DNA of 64,000 bases from Chitinophaga filiformis (lineage in GTDB: Bacteria; Bacteroidota; Bacteroidia; Chitinophagales; Chitinophagaceae), in NCBI RefSeq assembly GCF_900102545.1, contig NZ_FNBN01000001.1, positions 1,504,221-1,568,220 of the forward strand. The letters run 5' to 3'. Every line of letters begins with the position of its first letter. Position 1 is the stretch's first letter. The notes beneath the pieces are model-generated. The model worked only from the letters and a program-made list of their open reading frames with translations, ran no database searches and was not told where the DNA came from. A program made the translations under genes and the position numbers. Below, in pieces: positions 44,446 to 53,300 of this stretch.

Positions 44446-47013
44446 TTAATACCTGTCGCGAATCTCTTTTTCATGTGGCATCACGAATGTTTCCTTCACA
44501 CGTTCTGACCGTATCAGGTAAGGTATCCAGATCACAGCGGCTACGAATGACTGTACCACTTGTTTTACATTTTCTGTATCCCAGCTCTTCTTTTCGAAGA
44601 TATAATTGCAAGCCAGATTATCCAGCAGATTAAAGGCCAGGCTGCAGGCCAGGAAGGCGATCATGGCCTTGGGGAAAGTATCCCGTTTATTATAGAAAAG
44701 CGATACCAGCATCAGGCTGAAAACCAGCATAGCTATCTGGCTTGCCAGCTCAGTAACCAGCAACAACTGCAAAATGGAAACATTGTGCGTGGCGTTGGTG
44801 GCCTTATCCAGTTGTAGCCACATACTGTTGCTGAATATCGATGCACGTATCAGGCCATTGAAGATATTTAAGGGACTAATGAAAACACCAATGGCCATTA
44901 CTACAAGCCAGCCACCAATCTGTGGCGGATATGAATAAGTGCCTGCCGGCTGTATGGATACCTTGTGAAAGCGTACGGCATAGTGTGCGAATACGGCTGT
45001 GAAGAATATCGCCAGGCCGATGACTAACCAGTTTAATCCCTGGGAAGGACCACTACTCTGTGCTCCCTCATCCAGATCCCAATAGAAATTATACGACAGA
45101 AATTCATCTATCTGCTTACGCTCTTTGATATAGGTATTCAGAAAACTGGCGGGAATGTGGTCCTGGTAAGTCTCAAAGGTATAATGCATCGTTACCAGGT
45201 TGCCATCCACCGAGGGCACAAAGTTTACGGAGTAATAATCATTCTTAATGTGCAGTTCTTCCTCATCTACGGTCCAGGTAGAAGGCATTTCGATTGTGAC
45301 GGTATAATCCAGTGAGAATGGATAACGCAGGTCCAGCGGCGCCACTTTTCTGTCTTCTTCCGCATAATCCGGTAAGGCATCTCTCAGCAGATTGGCCTTC
45401 ATGTTGAAGTTGTTGGCGTGTTCCTTTGTACTGTCGCTTTTCCAGGGAGATTGCAGGATATAACGTTCCTTTATCACGATACGGTCACTGTCCGGAATAT
45501 CTGTTACCTGCAGCGGCGAGTCAATAGTGACGCCACCGTAGGCATTTTTATAATAGTTGAGGAAGGTGCTCTCGTTATCCTTCCGGCTGCTGTTGGCCAG
45601 GCCGTCCCGCTGATCATCTGCATTCTGCATCGTGAAGGTGGACGTAACGGTCAGCGAGCCTTTATTCTTTTTATCGGAAGGCAGTTGGAAATGCTCATGG
45701 ATGATGGTCTTGCCTTTGCCTATGTTCGTAACAGGTGTGAATCCATTCTTTAGCATCGGATCAATGACAAGTCCCTGCTGGTAATCCGGCACAGTCAGCA
45801 TTGAGAGGTTACCACGCTGGTAGCTGATAGTGGGGTCTATCCAATATTCTTTATCGTCCAGTTTTGCATAAACGATTGCATGGTTGAAGAGATCGGGCGC
45901 CGGCAGATAGTTTACCAGATGGCCCCTGGTATAGGTATCCACATAGGCCATATTAGCGTAAATGCCGTTTGCCTTCAGGATGGTGGCCAGCAGCAGTGAT
46001 TTATCTTTACAGTCGCCAAAGCGCTGTAGTAATATCTTGTCGGGTGTATTGGGACGATGGGAGTATTCGCCCATTTCAATACCCATATAGCGGATATCAT
46101 CCTGCACGAAGCGGATCGCCTTCAGCATGTATTTCTCCCTGCTATTGCCCGCTTCCCGCTTAAATTCTGCAATCTTGGCTTTCAGGGCTGCGCCGGGAGG
46201 AGGCATTTTGTTGACCCGGTCTCCCCATTGGATCACTTCCTGCCAGTCTTTGTATTCCGTAGCCTGCACAGATGGAAAGTTGTCAAACCACTCCGGCGTA
46301 TCATCTACGATCTCTGCAGAGGGAATATTGGTCATCTCCCATTTGTATACCTGCATGCCGTTTACCATCTGCCTGTCGGGCATAGCGGCATTGTTGAAGG
46401 TTTTAAACCGGATCTCCCGGTTAGGGGAAGCAATAATACTTTTATGAAAGTTCACTACGGGATTGCCGAATGCCAGGTAAAACAGGCTGGTGAACTTATG
46501 TTCGAAGATGGGATTACTACCTTCTATCGTATAGGCAAACTCTATCTGATCTCCTTTGCGCACATCTTCCAGGATAAAGTAGGCCGTATACACGCCACTG
46601 TAAATAAAGCGGGAGAGATCATCTTCCTGTTGCAGGATCTTAAATTTAGATGCCTGTAGCTGGTTGATTACTTTCCCGTTACGACGGATGAGGATCTTAT
46701 GAAAATGCAGTTTTTCGTATACCGGATCATAGTCTATGGTTATTTCCGCACCGTTCTGGATGCCGGCTTCCGATACGATCTGCCTGATCATATGGTGGTA
46801 TACAGCAGATTGTTCCACATTTTGCTGTTCTTCAAACAGCAGTATATAGTACCCGTTGCTCACATCGCGTGCATCGGGCACCTGTTTCATGTCAGGTATA
46901 TAAGGCACCAGCCAGGTGGGCGCTGGTGTAATAGAAAAGTTTTTTTGCTGAGCATTGGCCCCCGCATAGAAACAACAGATCAATAAGGCAATGAGCAGCG
47001 ATATACGGTGCAT
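44446..47013 (-). CDS. DUF3857/transglutaminase-like membrane protein
   Basis: An 855-residue exported protein with a signal peptide (1-21). A DUF3857 domain (about 50-250) precedes a transglutaminase-like fold, with the cysteine C335 in RFGDCKDKS and the histidine/aspartate pair in NHAIVYAKLDDKEYWIDPT. At least four C-terminal hydrophobic helices (about 670-840) add a membrane part that most DUF3857 proteins lack. Substrate and activity are unknown. It is the last gene of a three-gene minus-strand operon with gaps of 2 and 16 bp. Confidence 0.9.
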   Translation of the reverse strand: MHRISLLIALLICCFYAGANAQQKNFSITPAPTWLVPYIPDMKQVPDARDVSNGYYILLFEEQQNVEQSAVYHHMIRQIVSEAGIQNGAEITIDYDPVYEKLHFHKILIRRNGKVINQLQASKFKILQQEDDLSRFIYSGVYTAYFILEDVRKGDQIEFAYTIEGSNPIFEHKFTSLFYLAFGNPVVNFHKSIIASPNREIRFKTFNNAAMPDRQMVNGMQVYKWEMTNIPSAEIVDDTPEWFDNFPSVQATEYKDWQEVIQWGDRVNKMPPPGAALKAKIAEFKREAGNSREKYMLKAIRFVQDDIRYMGIEMGEYSHRPNTPDKILLQRFGDCKDKSLLLATILKANGIYANMAYVDTYTRGHLVNYLPAPDLFNHAIVYAKLDDKEYWIDPTISYQRGNLSMLTVPDYQQGLVIDPMLKNGFTPVTNIGKGKTIIHEHFQLPSDKKNKGSLTVTSTFTMQNADDQRDGLANSSRKDNESTFLNYYKNAYGGVTIDSPLQVTDIPDSDRIVIKERYILQSPWKSDSTKEHANNFNMKANLLRDALPDYAEEDRKVAPLDLRYPFSLDYTVTIEMPSTWTVDEEELHIKNDYYSVNFVPSVDGNLVTMHYTFETYQDHIPASFLNTYIKERKQIDEFLSYNFYWDLDEGAQSSGPSQGLNWLVIGLAIFFTAVFAHYAVRFHKVSIQPAGTYSYPPQIGGWLVVMAIGVFISPLNIFNGLIRASIFSNSMWLQLDKATNATHNVSILQLLLVTELASQIAMLVFSLMLVSLFYNKRDTFPKAMIAFLACSLAFNLLDNLACNYIFEKKSWDTENVKQVVQSFVAAVIWIPYLIRSERVKETFVMPHEKEIRDRY

Positions 47014-47029
47014 AGGAATAAATAGGCAA

Positions 47030-48136
47030 TTAGTTATTTTCTGTAGTCAGCGCATACACCGCAAAGGACGCCAGCCAGTGTTCGCCCGCATAGTCGCCGC
47101 TGGCTACATGTGGAATGGCAGATTCCAGGTGCAGGTTAGCTAACTGCAGGATTGCGGCCCGGTTGGCCGTAACATGACGTGCAATGCCATACAGGCACCA
47201 TGCCCGGCTCAGGTTCAAACCATGCAGGTGCACCAGTTTACCATCTGTTACATCTTTCACCTGCGCTACTTTGAATACCGTCAGTTCTTTAGCGAACAGT
47301 TCAGGGAGGAAGGCTTTGATCCATGTTTCATACTCCTTAGCCGGCAGAATGCGCCACATGAGATCTGCTTCTTCCAGGCAGGGAGAGAGGAAGTCATAAC
47401 CTCCCGGCTCCCACGCGGCAGGGCAGTTGCTGTCTGCTGCATAGAAACGCGTCGCTGCCTGGCGGATAGCCTGTTGCAGGGCAGTATCATTCGCCGTAGC
47501 GGCATAATCCCAGGCCAGGGACAAGCCGAATGCCAGGTTAGTATGTTCACCCACACGGATGGGATAAACCAGCTTCCCCAGGAAGTCTATGTAGGCTTTG
47601 GAGAACTGGGTGGCCAGTGGCTGTACATTCATGGCCAGCTGTTTTCCCAGTGGATCGTTCCAGGTGAGGAGTTCCCGCTGTAGTTGTAACAGCCAGCTCC
47701 ATCCGTAGATACGTTCAAAGCCTTTGTTCTCCTTATTCTGAAAGATCCGTTGTTCCTGCGCGATGTTGGCTGCTGTCAGGTTCTGGGACAGTTTAGTAAT
47801 GATTTCCTGTTTCTTTGAGAGATCAGGGAATGACTTCAGCAGTCGTACCAACATCCAGTGACCATGTACGCTGCTATGCCAGTCAAAACAGCCATAAAAG
47901 GCCGGATGATAGACTTTCGGATTGGTAACAAGGGATGTGTCTGAGAAGACAATTCCCGTTTTGTAAGGGAATTCCTGCTGCATACAGCGCAAGGGCAGTT
48001 CCGCAAGATGCGCCGCACCTTCCGGCGTGAGATCCAGCAGACCGCTGCTTTTGCGGGTATAAAAAGCCTTTTGTGCAGATGCAGACGACATCAGGATTCC
48101 GGTTATCAGGGATATCAGGATAAATGTTTTCTTCAC
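47030..48136 (-). CDS. DUF2891 family secreted protein
   Basis: A 368-residue protein with a signal peptide (about 1-21, SASAQ). The sequence has DUF2891 features: HPAFYGCFDWHSSVHGHWML, then an all-helical (alpha/alpha barrel-like) repeat body with EHTNLAFGLSLAWDYA. The fold suggests a relative of glycoside hydrolase-like barrels, but no activity is known. It is tightly coupled to the FAD reductase gene (2 bp) and the DUF3857 gene (16 bp). Confidence 0.9.
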   Translation of the reverse strand: MKKTFILISLITGILMSSASAQKAFYTRKSSGLLDLTPEGAAHLAELPLRCMQQEFPYKTGIVFSDTSLVTNPKVYHPAFYGCFDWHSSVHGHWMLVRLLKSFPDLSKKQEIITKLSQNLTAANIAQEQRIFQNKENKGFERIYGWSWLLQLQRELLTWNDPLGKQLAMNVQPLATQFSKAYIDFLGKLVYPIRVGEHTNLAFGLSLAWDYAATANDTALQQAIRQAATRFYAADSNCPAAWEPGGYDFLSPCLEEADLMWRILPAKEYETWIKAFLPELFAKELTVFKVAQVKDVTDGKLVHLHGLNLSRAWCLYGIARHVTANRAAILQLANLHLESAIPHVASGDYAGEHWLASFAVYALTTENN

Positions 48137-48138
48137 GG

Positions 48139-49386
48139 TTAGCGGTTGAATAACATTTTTACATAGAATGACGGTTTAGCCAGCTTCTTACGCAGATCTA
48201 CCTCATAGAACATGCAGGACAACAATTCCTGTAGCTGTTTATTACGGCTGCTCACCTTCATGAGGGTATTGAACAGCCATGGATATCTGATCAGCTTCTG
48301 CAGCCGGTGACTCAGTTTCAGCTCAGGCCCCATTACACGGTAAACTTCCGCATCATAGGCCGACAGTTGTGTGGCAGAGAAGTCATTTACTTTGAGCGCA
48401 TCCGCAGCTTTTAAAGCGGCAATACGGCCTGAATACAGGCCATTGCCGATACCTTCGCCAGTGAATGGATCAATGAGGTAGGCAGCATCGCCCACCAGCA
48501 TATAACGCTCGCCGGAAATGACCCTAACCTTACTGCCCAGCGGCAGGCCATACCCTTCGATATTGCTTACCAGCTCTGCGTTTTTGAAGCGCTCTTTAAA
48601 CACAGGATCGTTGGCGATGATATCCAGCATGGACTTCTTCAGGTTCATCTTCTTTTTACGCACGGCTTCGCTGAGTACGCCTACACCTACGTTGGCTTCT
48701 CCATTCGGCAGCGGGAAGATCCAGAAATAGCCGGGCAAGAGGCTTTTCAGGAAGTGTAGTTCTATGAAGTTGTCAGCGTTATTGCCGCTAACGTTTTTGT
48801 AGTAAGCGCGGATACCGGCCACATAGTGTTCCGGTTCCATGGTGATATTGGCTACCTCTTTTGTGAACGAAGAGTGCGCGCCATTAGCAATGATAAGCAG
48901 CTGTGCCTTTACATGGAAGCCGTTGCTACCGGTCACAACATAACCATCTTTCAGCAATTCATACTTATCCACAGTAACGCCTTCCAGCAGTTTGATCTCT
49001 GGTCTGCGTTTGATCTCATCCACCAGGAAATTATCAAAGTCCATGCGTTTGCATACATAGCCGATAGGCGTTTCCTTATGGCCCTGGTTATTGCTGTTGT
49101 AATCAGGACGGTAGCCAACATCCAGGCTATGTCTGCCGGGAGAAACGAAGGTTACGCCCCAGCTGTTCACTTTAAAATTAGCTTCTTTGAGACGGGTTGC
49201 AATAGCAGGATCGATACGGTTCAGTGCAGTGATTACTTTTCCACTCAGGCCATCTCCACAGACTTTATCCCTCGGGAAGACGGCTTTGTCCACTATGATA
49301 CATTCAATACCAAGTTGCGCCAGCTGGAGGGCCGCAGCAGCCCCGGCAGGACCAGCGCCAACGATACATACTTTAGTTTCCAACAT
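48139..49386 (-). CDS. Geranylgeranyl-reductase-family FAD oxidoreductase
   Basis: A 415-residue flavoprotein. The N-terminal dinucleotide-binding motif is CIVGAGPAGAAAALQLA, DKVCGDGLSG contacts the flavin, and GDAAYLIDPFTGEGIGNG binds FAD further on. The family includes geranylgeranyl and digeranylgeranylglycerophospholipid reductases, which saturate isoprenoid chains, but many members have other or unknown roles. The start at 49386 is preferred to one three codons upstream. First gene of the three-gene minus-strand operon. Confidence 0.87.
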   Translation of the reverse strand: MLETKVCIVGAGPAGAAAALQLAQLGIECIIVDKAVFPRDKVCGDGLSGKVITALNRIDPAIATRLKEANFKVNSWGVTFVSPGRHSLDVGYRPDYNSNNQGHKETPIGYVCKRMDFDNFLVDEIKRRPEIKLLEGVTVDKYELLKDGYVVTGSNGFHVKAQLLIIANGAHSSFTKEVANITMEPEHYVAGIRAYYKNVSGNNADNFIELHFLKSLLPGYFWIFPLPNGEANVGVGVLSEAVRKKKMNLKKSMLDIIANDPVFKERFKNAELVSNIEGYGLPLGSKVRVISGERYMLVGDAAYLIDPFTGEGIGNGLYSGRIAALKAADALKVNDFSATQLSAYDAEVYRVMGPELKLSHRLQKLIRYPWLFNTLMKVSSRNKQLQELLSCMFYEVDLRKKLAKPSFYVKMLFNR

Positions 49387-49452
49387 CCTGTACATTTAAG
49401 CTGTTAAGATAAAGAAAAGAGGAATATATTCGCGGCCTAAAATCAACTAACC

Positions 49453-49764
49453 ATGTTCGGAGATCTATTTGGAAAACTGCAGGAAGCGCAGTCTAAAATG
49501 AAAGAAAGTAAAGAACGCCTGGCCCTGATCACCGTTGATGGCGAGGCCGGAGACGGTGCTGTAAAGGTAGTTGTGACAGGTAACCGTGAGGTAAAAAGTA
49601 TCGATATCGCAGAACGCCTGCTCGAAAAAGACAACAAGGAAGAGCTGGAAGACCTGATGATCACAGCACTGAACCGGGCGCTGAAGAATGCAGAAAATGC
49701 CTGGGAATCTGAAATGAAAGGCATCGCGGGCGGTATGCTGGGACCATTAGGCGGACTGTTTTAA
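49453..49764 (+). CDS. YbaB/EbfC nucleoid-associated protein
   Basis: A 103-residue small protein of the YbaB/EbfC family, which bind DNA as dimers. MFGDLFGKLQEAQSKMKESKERL and the central GDGAVKVVVTGNREVKSIDI match the family, followed by a glycine-rich C-terminus (GGMLGPLGGLF). It is divergent from the FAD reductase gene, and a tRNA gene follows 51 bp downstream. Confidence 0.92.
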   Translation: MFGDLFGKLQEAQSKMKESKERLALITVDGEAGDGAVKVVVTGNREVKSIDIAERLLEKDNKEELEDLMITALNRALKNAENAWESEMKGIAGGMLGPLGGLF

Positions 49765-49815
49765 CAACAGCGCTGCTGCCTTGCAGCTGAATGGCTTATA
49801 TTGCGTTGACTGTCT

Positions 49816-49891
49816 GCCAACCTAGCTCAGCCGGTAGAGCAACAGTTTCGTAAATTGTAGGTCGTGGGTTCGAATCCCATGGTTGGCTCCA
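49816..49891 (+). tRNA. tRNA-Thr (anticodon CGT)
   Basis: A complete cloverleaf of 76 nt including an encoded CCA. The acceptor stem is gccaacc / ggttggc, the D stem gctc / gagc, the anticodon stem acagt / attgt with the loop ttcgtaa (anticodon CGT at 49849-49851), and the T arm is gtggg ttcgaat cccat. The anticodon reads ACG threonine codons. Confidence 0.95.
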
Positions 49892-49905
49892 TAGTAACGT
49901 CATTA

Positions 49906-49942
49906 AACCACCTGGTAATTTTTATTGCCGGTGGTTTTTTTT
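49906..49942 (+). terminator. Terminator after tRNA-Thr
   Basis: Arms aaccacc (49906-49912) and ggtggtt (49930-49936) are followed by T residues, ending the tRNA transcript. Confidence 0.8.
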
Positions 49943-50303
49943 GCCCGGTCAAATCGGTAAAAACTCGACTTATATGACTTCTGCTTAAGGTAAACTTCAT
50001 TTATTATCAGTTTATTACAAAACAAGTATTTTATATAATCCTTGTAAGGGCTTTACCATAGCCTATTCGGTGAGATAACCCATATATAACCCATATATAA
50101 GCCATATATGACCCATATATAACCCATATCTAAACGGTATGGGTTATATATGGGTTATATATGGCTGAAGGATAGTTTATATGTGAATAACGGTACCGAA
50201 AGAAGCCTGTTAAGAACAGTATTTCACCCCGGGCAAATCGAATAATAGCTGGTGCGTTATTTTAATACTTGTTATTATCTTTATATGATTAAAGAAACTT
50301 CCT
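49943..50303. other. Gene-free region with phased palindromic repeats
   Basis: No gene is seen between the tRNA terminator and the TPR lipoprotein. The stretch is AT-rich and contains the 11-bp-period repeat array described separately. The rest shows nothing recognisable. Confidence 0.6.
50077..50166. repeat. 11-bp-period repeat array forming a 29-bp stem
   Basis: Five direct copies of an 11-bp unit (consensus AACCCATATAT; starts 50077, 50088, 50099, 50110, 50121) are followed by inverted copies. The arms at 50100-50128 and 50138-50166 pair over 29 bp with a single wobble across a 9-nt loop. There are no spacers between units, so it is not CRISPR. The short period fits one helical turn. Confidence 0.85.
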
Positions 50304-51461
50304 ATGCGCTATGTATTAATGCTGGCGGCAGGTATTTCCCTGTTTGCCTGCAATGCCCCAGGCACCCCGGATGCCACAAAGAAAACTGACCCCCAACATC
50401 CGGAAAAGGGACAATCCACCGCTGTAATCAGCGAAGACCAGATATTCGACCAACAGTTAGTCCTGCGTGCAGTTTCAGGCACGGAAGGAAAACGCAGGAT
50501 TTCCGATAAATACTTCCTGAAAGGAGTGGATGTATACAGGAATCAGAAGAACCCGGAAGAAGGGGCGAAGCTGTTTAAGCAGTCCATCATGGCACAGCCA
50601 CAAGCCAGGGCTTATTTTGAACTGGGTAATGCACTGGCAGAGTTGAATGATCTGGCAGACGCGGCTCACGCCTATCAGATAGCAGAAGCGTTGGACTATA
50701 AGCCTACTTCAAAGGTGCTGTTTAACCTGGCCTGCGTATATTCCAGGGCGGAAAATGAGCAGGCTGCACGGTATTATCTTATCTCTGCCATTGAATTTGG
50801 ATATAGCAACCAAAAGAACATTTTTGAGGATAAAGACCTCGAATTCCTGAGAAACAACATGTACAATTTTAAAAGCGCAGTTACTGCTGCGCTGAGCGGA
50901 GCTACCGATCCTGACAAATTGCAATGGAACCTGTTCTGGCATGAGTTTAAACCGGTTGTTTATCCGCTGGTACTGGATGAGAAGTATGGCCAAAAACTGG
51001 GAGAGGATTATATCTCGTACGAGTATGAACGTTTCGTTGCTGAAATGCGTGACAATGACCAATTCTCCCGCGAAGTGGGATTTGAGTTCTATCATGTCGG
51101 CCTGGCAAAAGCAAGCGACAGTATAAAGACAATCATTTATGCTGTGAGGAATGTTATAATGGGTGGTGATACTCCTCCTGAATACTATATCGTCAGCTTT
51201 GACCATGTGGGTAAGCTGATTGATAAACTACAGATAGGCGGCCATAAAAAACTGGCGGAGCCTTTTCGTGTAGCCACATTAACGGAGAATGGCAATATCG
51301 AGATAGGCATGTTTAAGCAGGTGTATGAGAAGGATCCGGAGAAGGAAGGCTATGAAGACAATGATCTCGTGGATGTGAAACTACTGGAAAAGCAATTATA
51401 TAGCATCACAGATGATGGCCATTTTGTAAGGAAGGAGAATCTGCTGGGAATGAATCTTTAA
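50304..51461 (+). CDS. TPR-like lipoprotein
   Basis: A 385-residue lipoprotein with leader MRYVLMLAAGISLFAC (lipidated Cys about residue 16). Residues about 75-185 contain tetratricopeptide-like helical pairs (AYFELGNALAELNDLADAAHAYQIAEA; NLACVYSRAENEQAARYYLIS), a fold for protein contacts. The C-terminal half is beta-rich with no recognised domain. Its 3' end overlaps the convergent DUF2306 gene by 56 bp. Role unknown. Confidence 0.82.
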   Translation: MRYVLMLAAGISLFACNAPGTPDATKKTDPQHPEKGQSTAVISEDQIFDQQLVLRAVSGTEGKRRISDKYFLKGVDVYRNQKNPEEGAKLFKQSIMAQPQARAYFELGNALAELNDLADAAHAYQIAEALDYKPTSKVLFNLACVYSRAENEQAARYYLISAIEFGYSNQKNIFEDKDLEFLRNNMYNFKSAVTAALSGATDPDKLQWNLFWHEFKPVVYPLVLDEKYGQKLGEDYISYEYERFVAEMRDNDQFSREVGFEFYHVGLAKASDSIKTIIYAVRNVIMGGDTPPEYYIVSFDHVGKLIDKLQIGGHKKLAEPFRVATLTENGNIEIGMFKQVYEKDPEKEGYEDNDLVDVKLLEKQLYSITDDGHFVRKENLLGMNL

Positions 51462-52095
51462 GATAGCCCAGTCCCCGGCGGATAATGGCTTCTGCGATCA
51501 ACAGGTTCAATGTCCAGCTGAGCCAGGAAATGAGGATATAAGCCTGTACAGGATGTATTGGGATGTTAAATGTGCCGATCAGAAAAGCATATAAGCGTAA
51601 CGAAATGGCAGATAAGGTGAGTGCATAACTGCGGATCATCATACCGGTATGTAAACGCCACTTGCGCTGCAAGGCATAGCGCCAGCCCAGGAAAGTGGTG
51701 AGTAGCCAGAGGGAGGCGAGTATCACAAAGCTGATACGGGCAGGCAATCCGCCATTGGCATAAAAGCCCATGACCAGACCAGCCGGACCGCTGAAGAACA
51801 AGATGACAATCGCATATATTTTCCCGGACCTGCGATGCAGGCCGGGAAATTTTTTTAGGAGATAATTGCTGAATTGCAAGAGCCCTGCCAGCAGTACAAT
51901 GATGCTGGTGAAAACATGCACATAAAAGCTGATCCGCCAGTGCCTGATATGATACACCAGCTGTTTGGTCATTAGGAAGTCTACATACCGGTCAAAGGAG
52001 GTATAAGGAAGACTTAGTAACAGCATCAGCCAGGAGGTATACAGGATGGCAGCTGCAAACAGGTAAAAGATAACACGTCTGGTAAGTGTTGGCAT
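51406..52095 (-). CDS. DUF2306 membrane protein
   Basis: A 229-residue integral membrane protein with about six hydrophobic helices, matching the DUF2306 family (SFYVHVFTSIIVLLAGLLQF, HRRSGKIYAIVILFFSGPAGL, WRLHTGMMIRSYALT). The conserved histidines and arginine in these helices suggest a metal- or heme-binding membrane role, but nothing is established. It follows the upstream lipoprotein gene by 3 bp, so both are probably one transcript, and its last 56 bp overlap the TPR gene. Confidence 0.88.
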   Translation of the reverse strand: MPTLTRRVIFYLFAAAILYTSWLMLLLSLPYTSFDRYVDFLMTKQLVYHIRHWRISFYVHVFTSIIVLLAGLLQFSNYLLKKFPGLHRRSGKIYAIVILFFSGPAGLVMGFYANGGLPARISFVILASLWLLTTFLGWRYALQRKWRLHTGMMIRSYALTLSAISLRLYAFLIGTFNIPIHPVQAYILISWLSWTLNLLIAEAIIRRGLGYLKDSFPADSPSLQNGHHL

Positions 52096-52098
52096 AGA

Positions 52099-52899
52099 TC
52101 AATATTCGCCAGGAAAAAACTGGAAATCATCCCCTTTGATCCGCTCCAGGTAAGGTTGATTGCCATCACCTTCGGGAGTTTGATAAACCATGGTGAATAC
52201 CGTAGATCGCTGTGGATATGCCGGGTTGGGCTGCCAGTTCACCAGGATCTCATTGTTGGGTTGTTTTTCCCAGGTACCTCTCAGGGTATTCATCTGTGCG
52301 GAGAAAGTAGAATCGCCTGTTTTCTGATAATAGTTCAGTACACAGCTGCCGTCGGTATCGAAGTTAATATCAGCATGATCTCCCGTCATGAATCCCAGGG
52401 CGTCATCATCCTGCTTCAGCCGGGTGAGTGCAAGTTGTTTTTCGCTCAGGGATTTATTGTTAGACGGTTTCCAGGAGCCGCTGGCTTTAGTAAGAGAAGT
52501 ATCCATCACCAGGGAGAATACTCCGTCAAACTCATGATCACCGGGTTCAGCAAGCTGAATATCCAGTTTATCTCCCTTGCTAGTGATACTACCGCTTACA
52601 TTTCTTCTGAGGCCCTTGTGCGTATTATAACCGGCTATTTTATTGCCGCTGCAGTAGTTGATGGTGATGTAAATAGGGCTACCGCCAAAGTCGCCTTTAT
52701 AGGTGCCCATTATCCTTGCTTCCAGCGGGGCTCTTTCTTCGGTGGCCGTTGTTGCGGTACTGTCGGTTGTAGTGGTGGTGCTTGGGGCAGATGGCTGGCA
52801 TGCACTGATAACGCACGCGCTAATGAATGCTGCAATAATATATTTCACAGGGTATTTTTTTGTAAAGTAAGTAATAAATACAGACTTATGCTGCTCCAT
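52099..52899 (-). CDS. Hypothetical lipoprotein with Thr-rich linker
   Basis: A 266-residue lipoprotein; the leader ends in ACVISAC (lipidated Cys about residue 34), followed by a Thr/Ser/Pro-rich flexible linker (to about 55). The mature part looks like two beta-rich segments (YKGDFGGSPIYITINY; SCVLNYYQKTGDSTF), reminiscent of lipocalin-like domains, but no family is recognised. It is upstream of and coupled to the DUF2306 gene (3-bp gap). Confidence 0.75.
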   Translation of the reverse strand: MEQHKSVFITYFTKKYPVKYIIAAFISACVISACQPSAPSTTTTTDSTATTATEERAPLEARIMGTYKGDFGGSPIYITINYCSGNKIAGYNTHKGLRRNVSGSITSKGDKLDIQLAEPGDHEFDGVFSLVMDTSLTKASGSWKPSNNKSLSEKQLALTRLKQDDDALGFMTGDHADINFDTDGSCVLNYYQKTGDSTFSAQMNTLRGTWEKQPNNEILVNWQPNPAYPQRSTVFTMVYQTPEGDGNQPYLERIKGDDFQFFPGEY

Positions 52900-53300
52900 C
52901 GCTAAGAAATTGTTCCGGTCTTTCCCGTGTAATCACGCTGCTCTTCTTTTTCTGCCTCCTTTGCGGCAACTTTTTTAAGTAATCAGGTCTATATCCACTT
53001 CCAGAACGGCAGTATCGGGACTACATTTTTCGATATAATCTCTGATGCTTTCTGTAACGGATAATCGAAATCCCACAGTAACATGGATTTATTGTCCCTT
53101 GTTCTGATGTAATTTCTATTTACCAGGATATTCAAAACTCCCCGTTTCTTTTGTATATTTAGTGGAGTAATAATTCTGTAAACAGTATACCTTTGCGACC
53201 CCTGTATCGCTAGCATTATCTGTTCTTTTTTCGAGCATATTAGAGCATAGTAGCACAGTAATCATTTACCCAAATTTGATAACAACCAAAAATTTACTTC
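52900..53300. other. Gene-free 401-bp region
   Basis: Divergent intergenic space between the lipoprotein gene and the collagen-like gene. A 75-codon minus-strand frame (52989-53216) has no signal, domain or plausible start context and is not called. Promoters for both flanking genes presumably lie here, but no strong consensus was found. Confidence 0.5.

Noticed and set aside
50077..50166. CRISPR array
   Set aside because: The 11-bp units have no spacers between them, some are inverted, and no cas gene is present.
52989..53216. 75-codon minus-strand open frame
   Set aside because: No signal, domain or plausible start context, and it lies in an AT-rich gap with no family resemblance.
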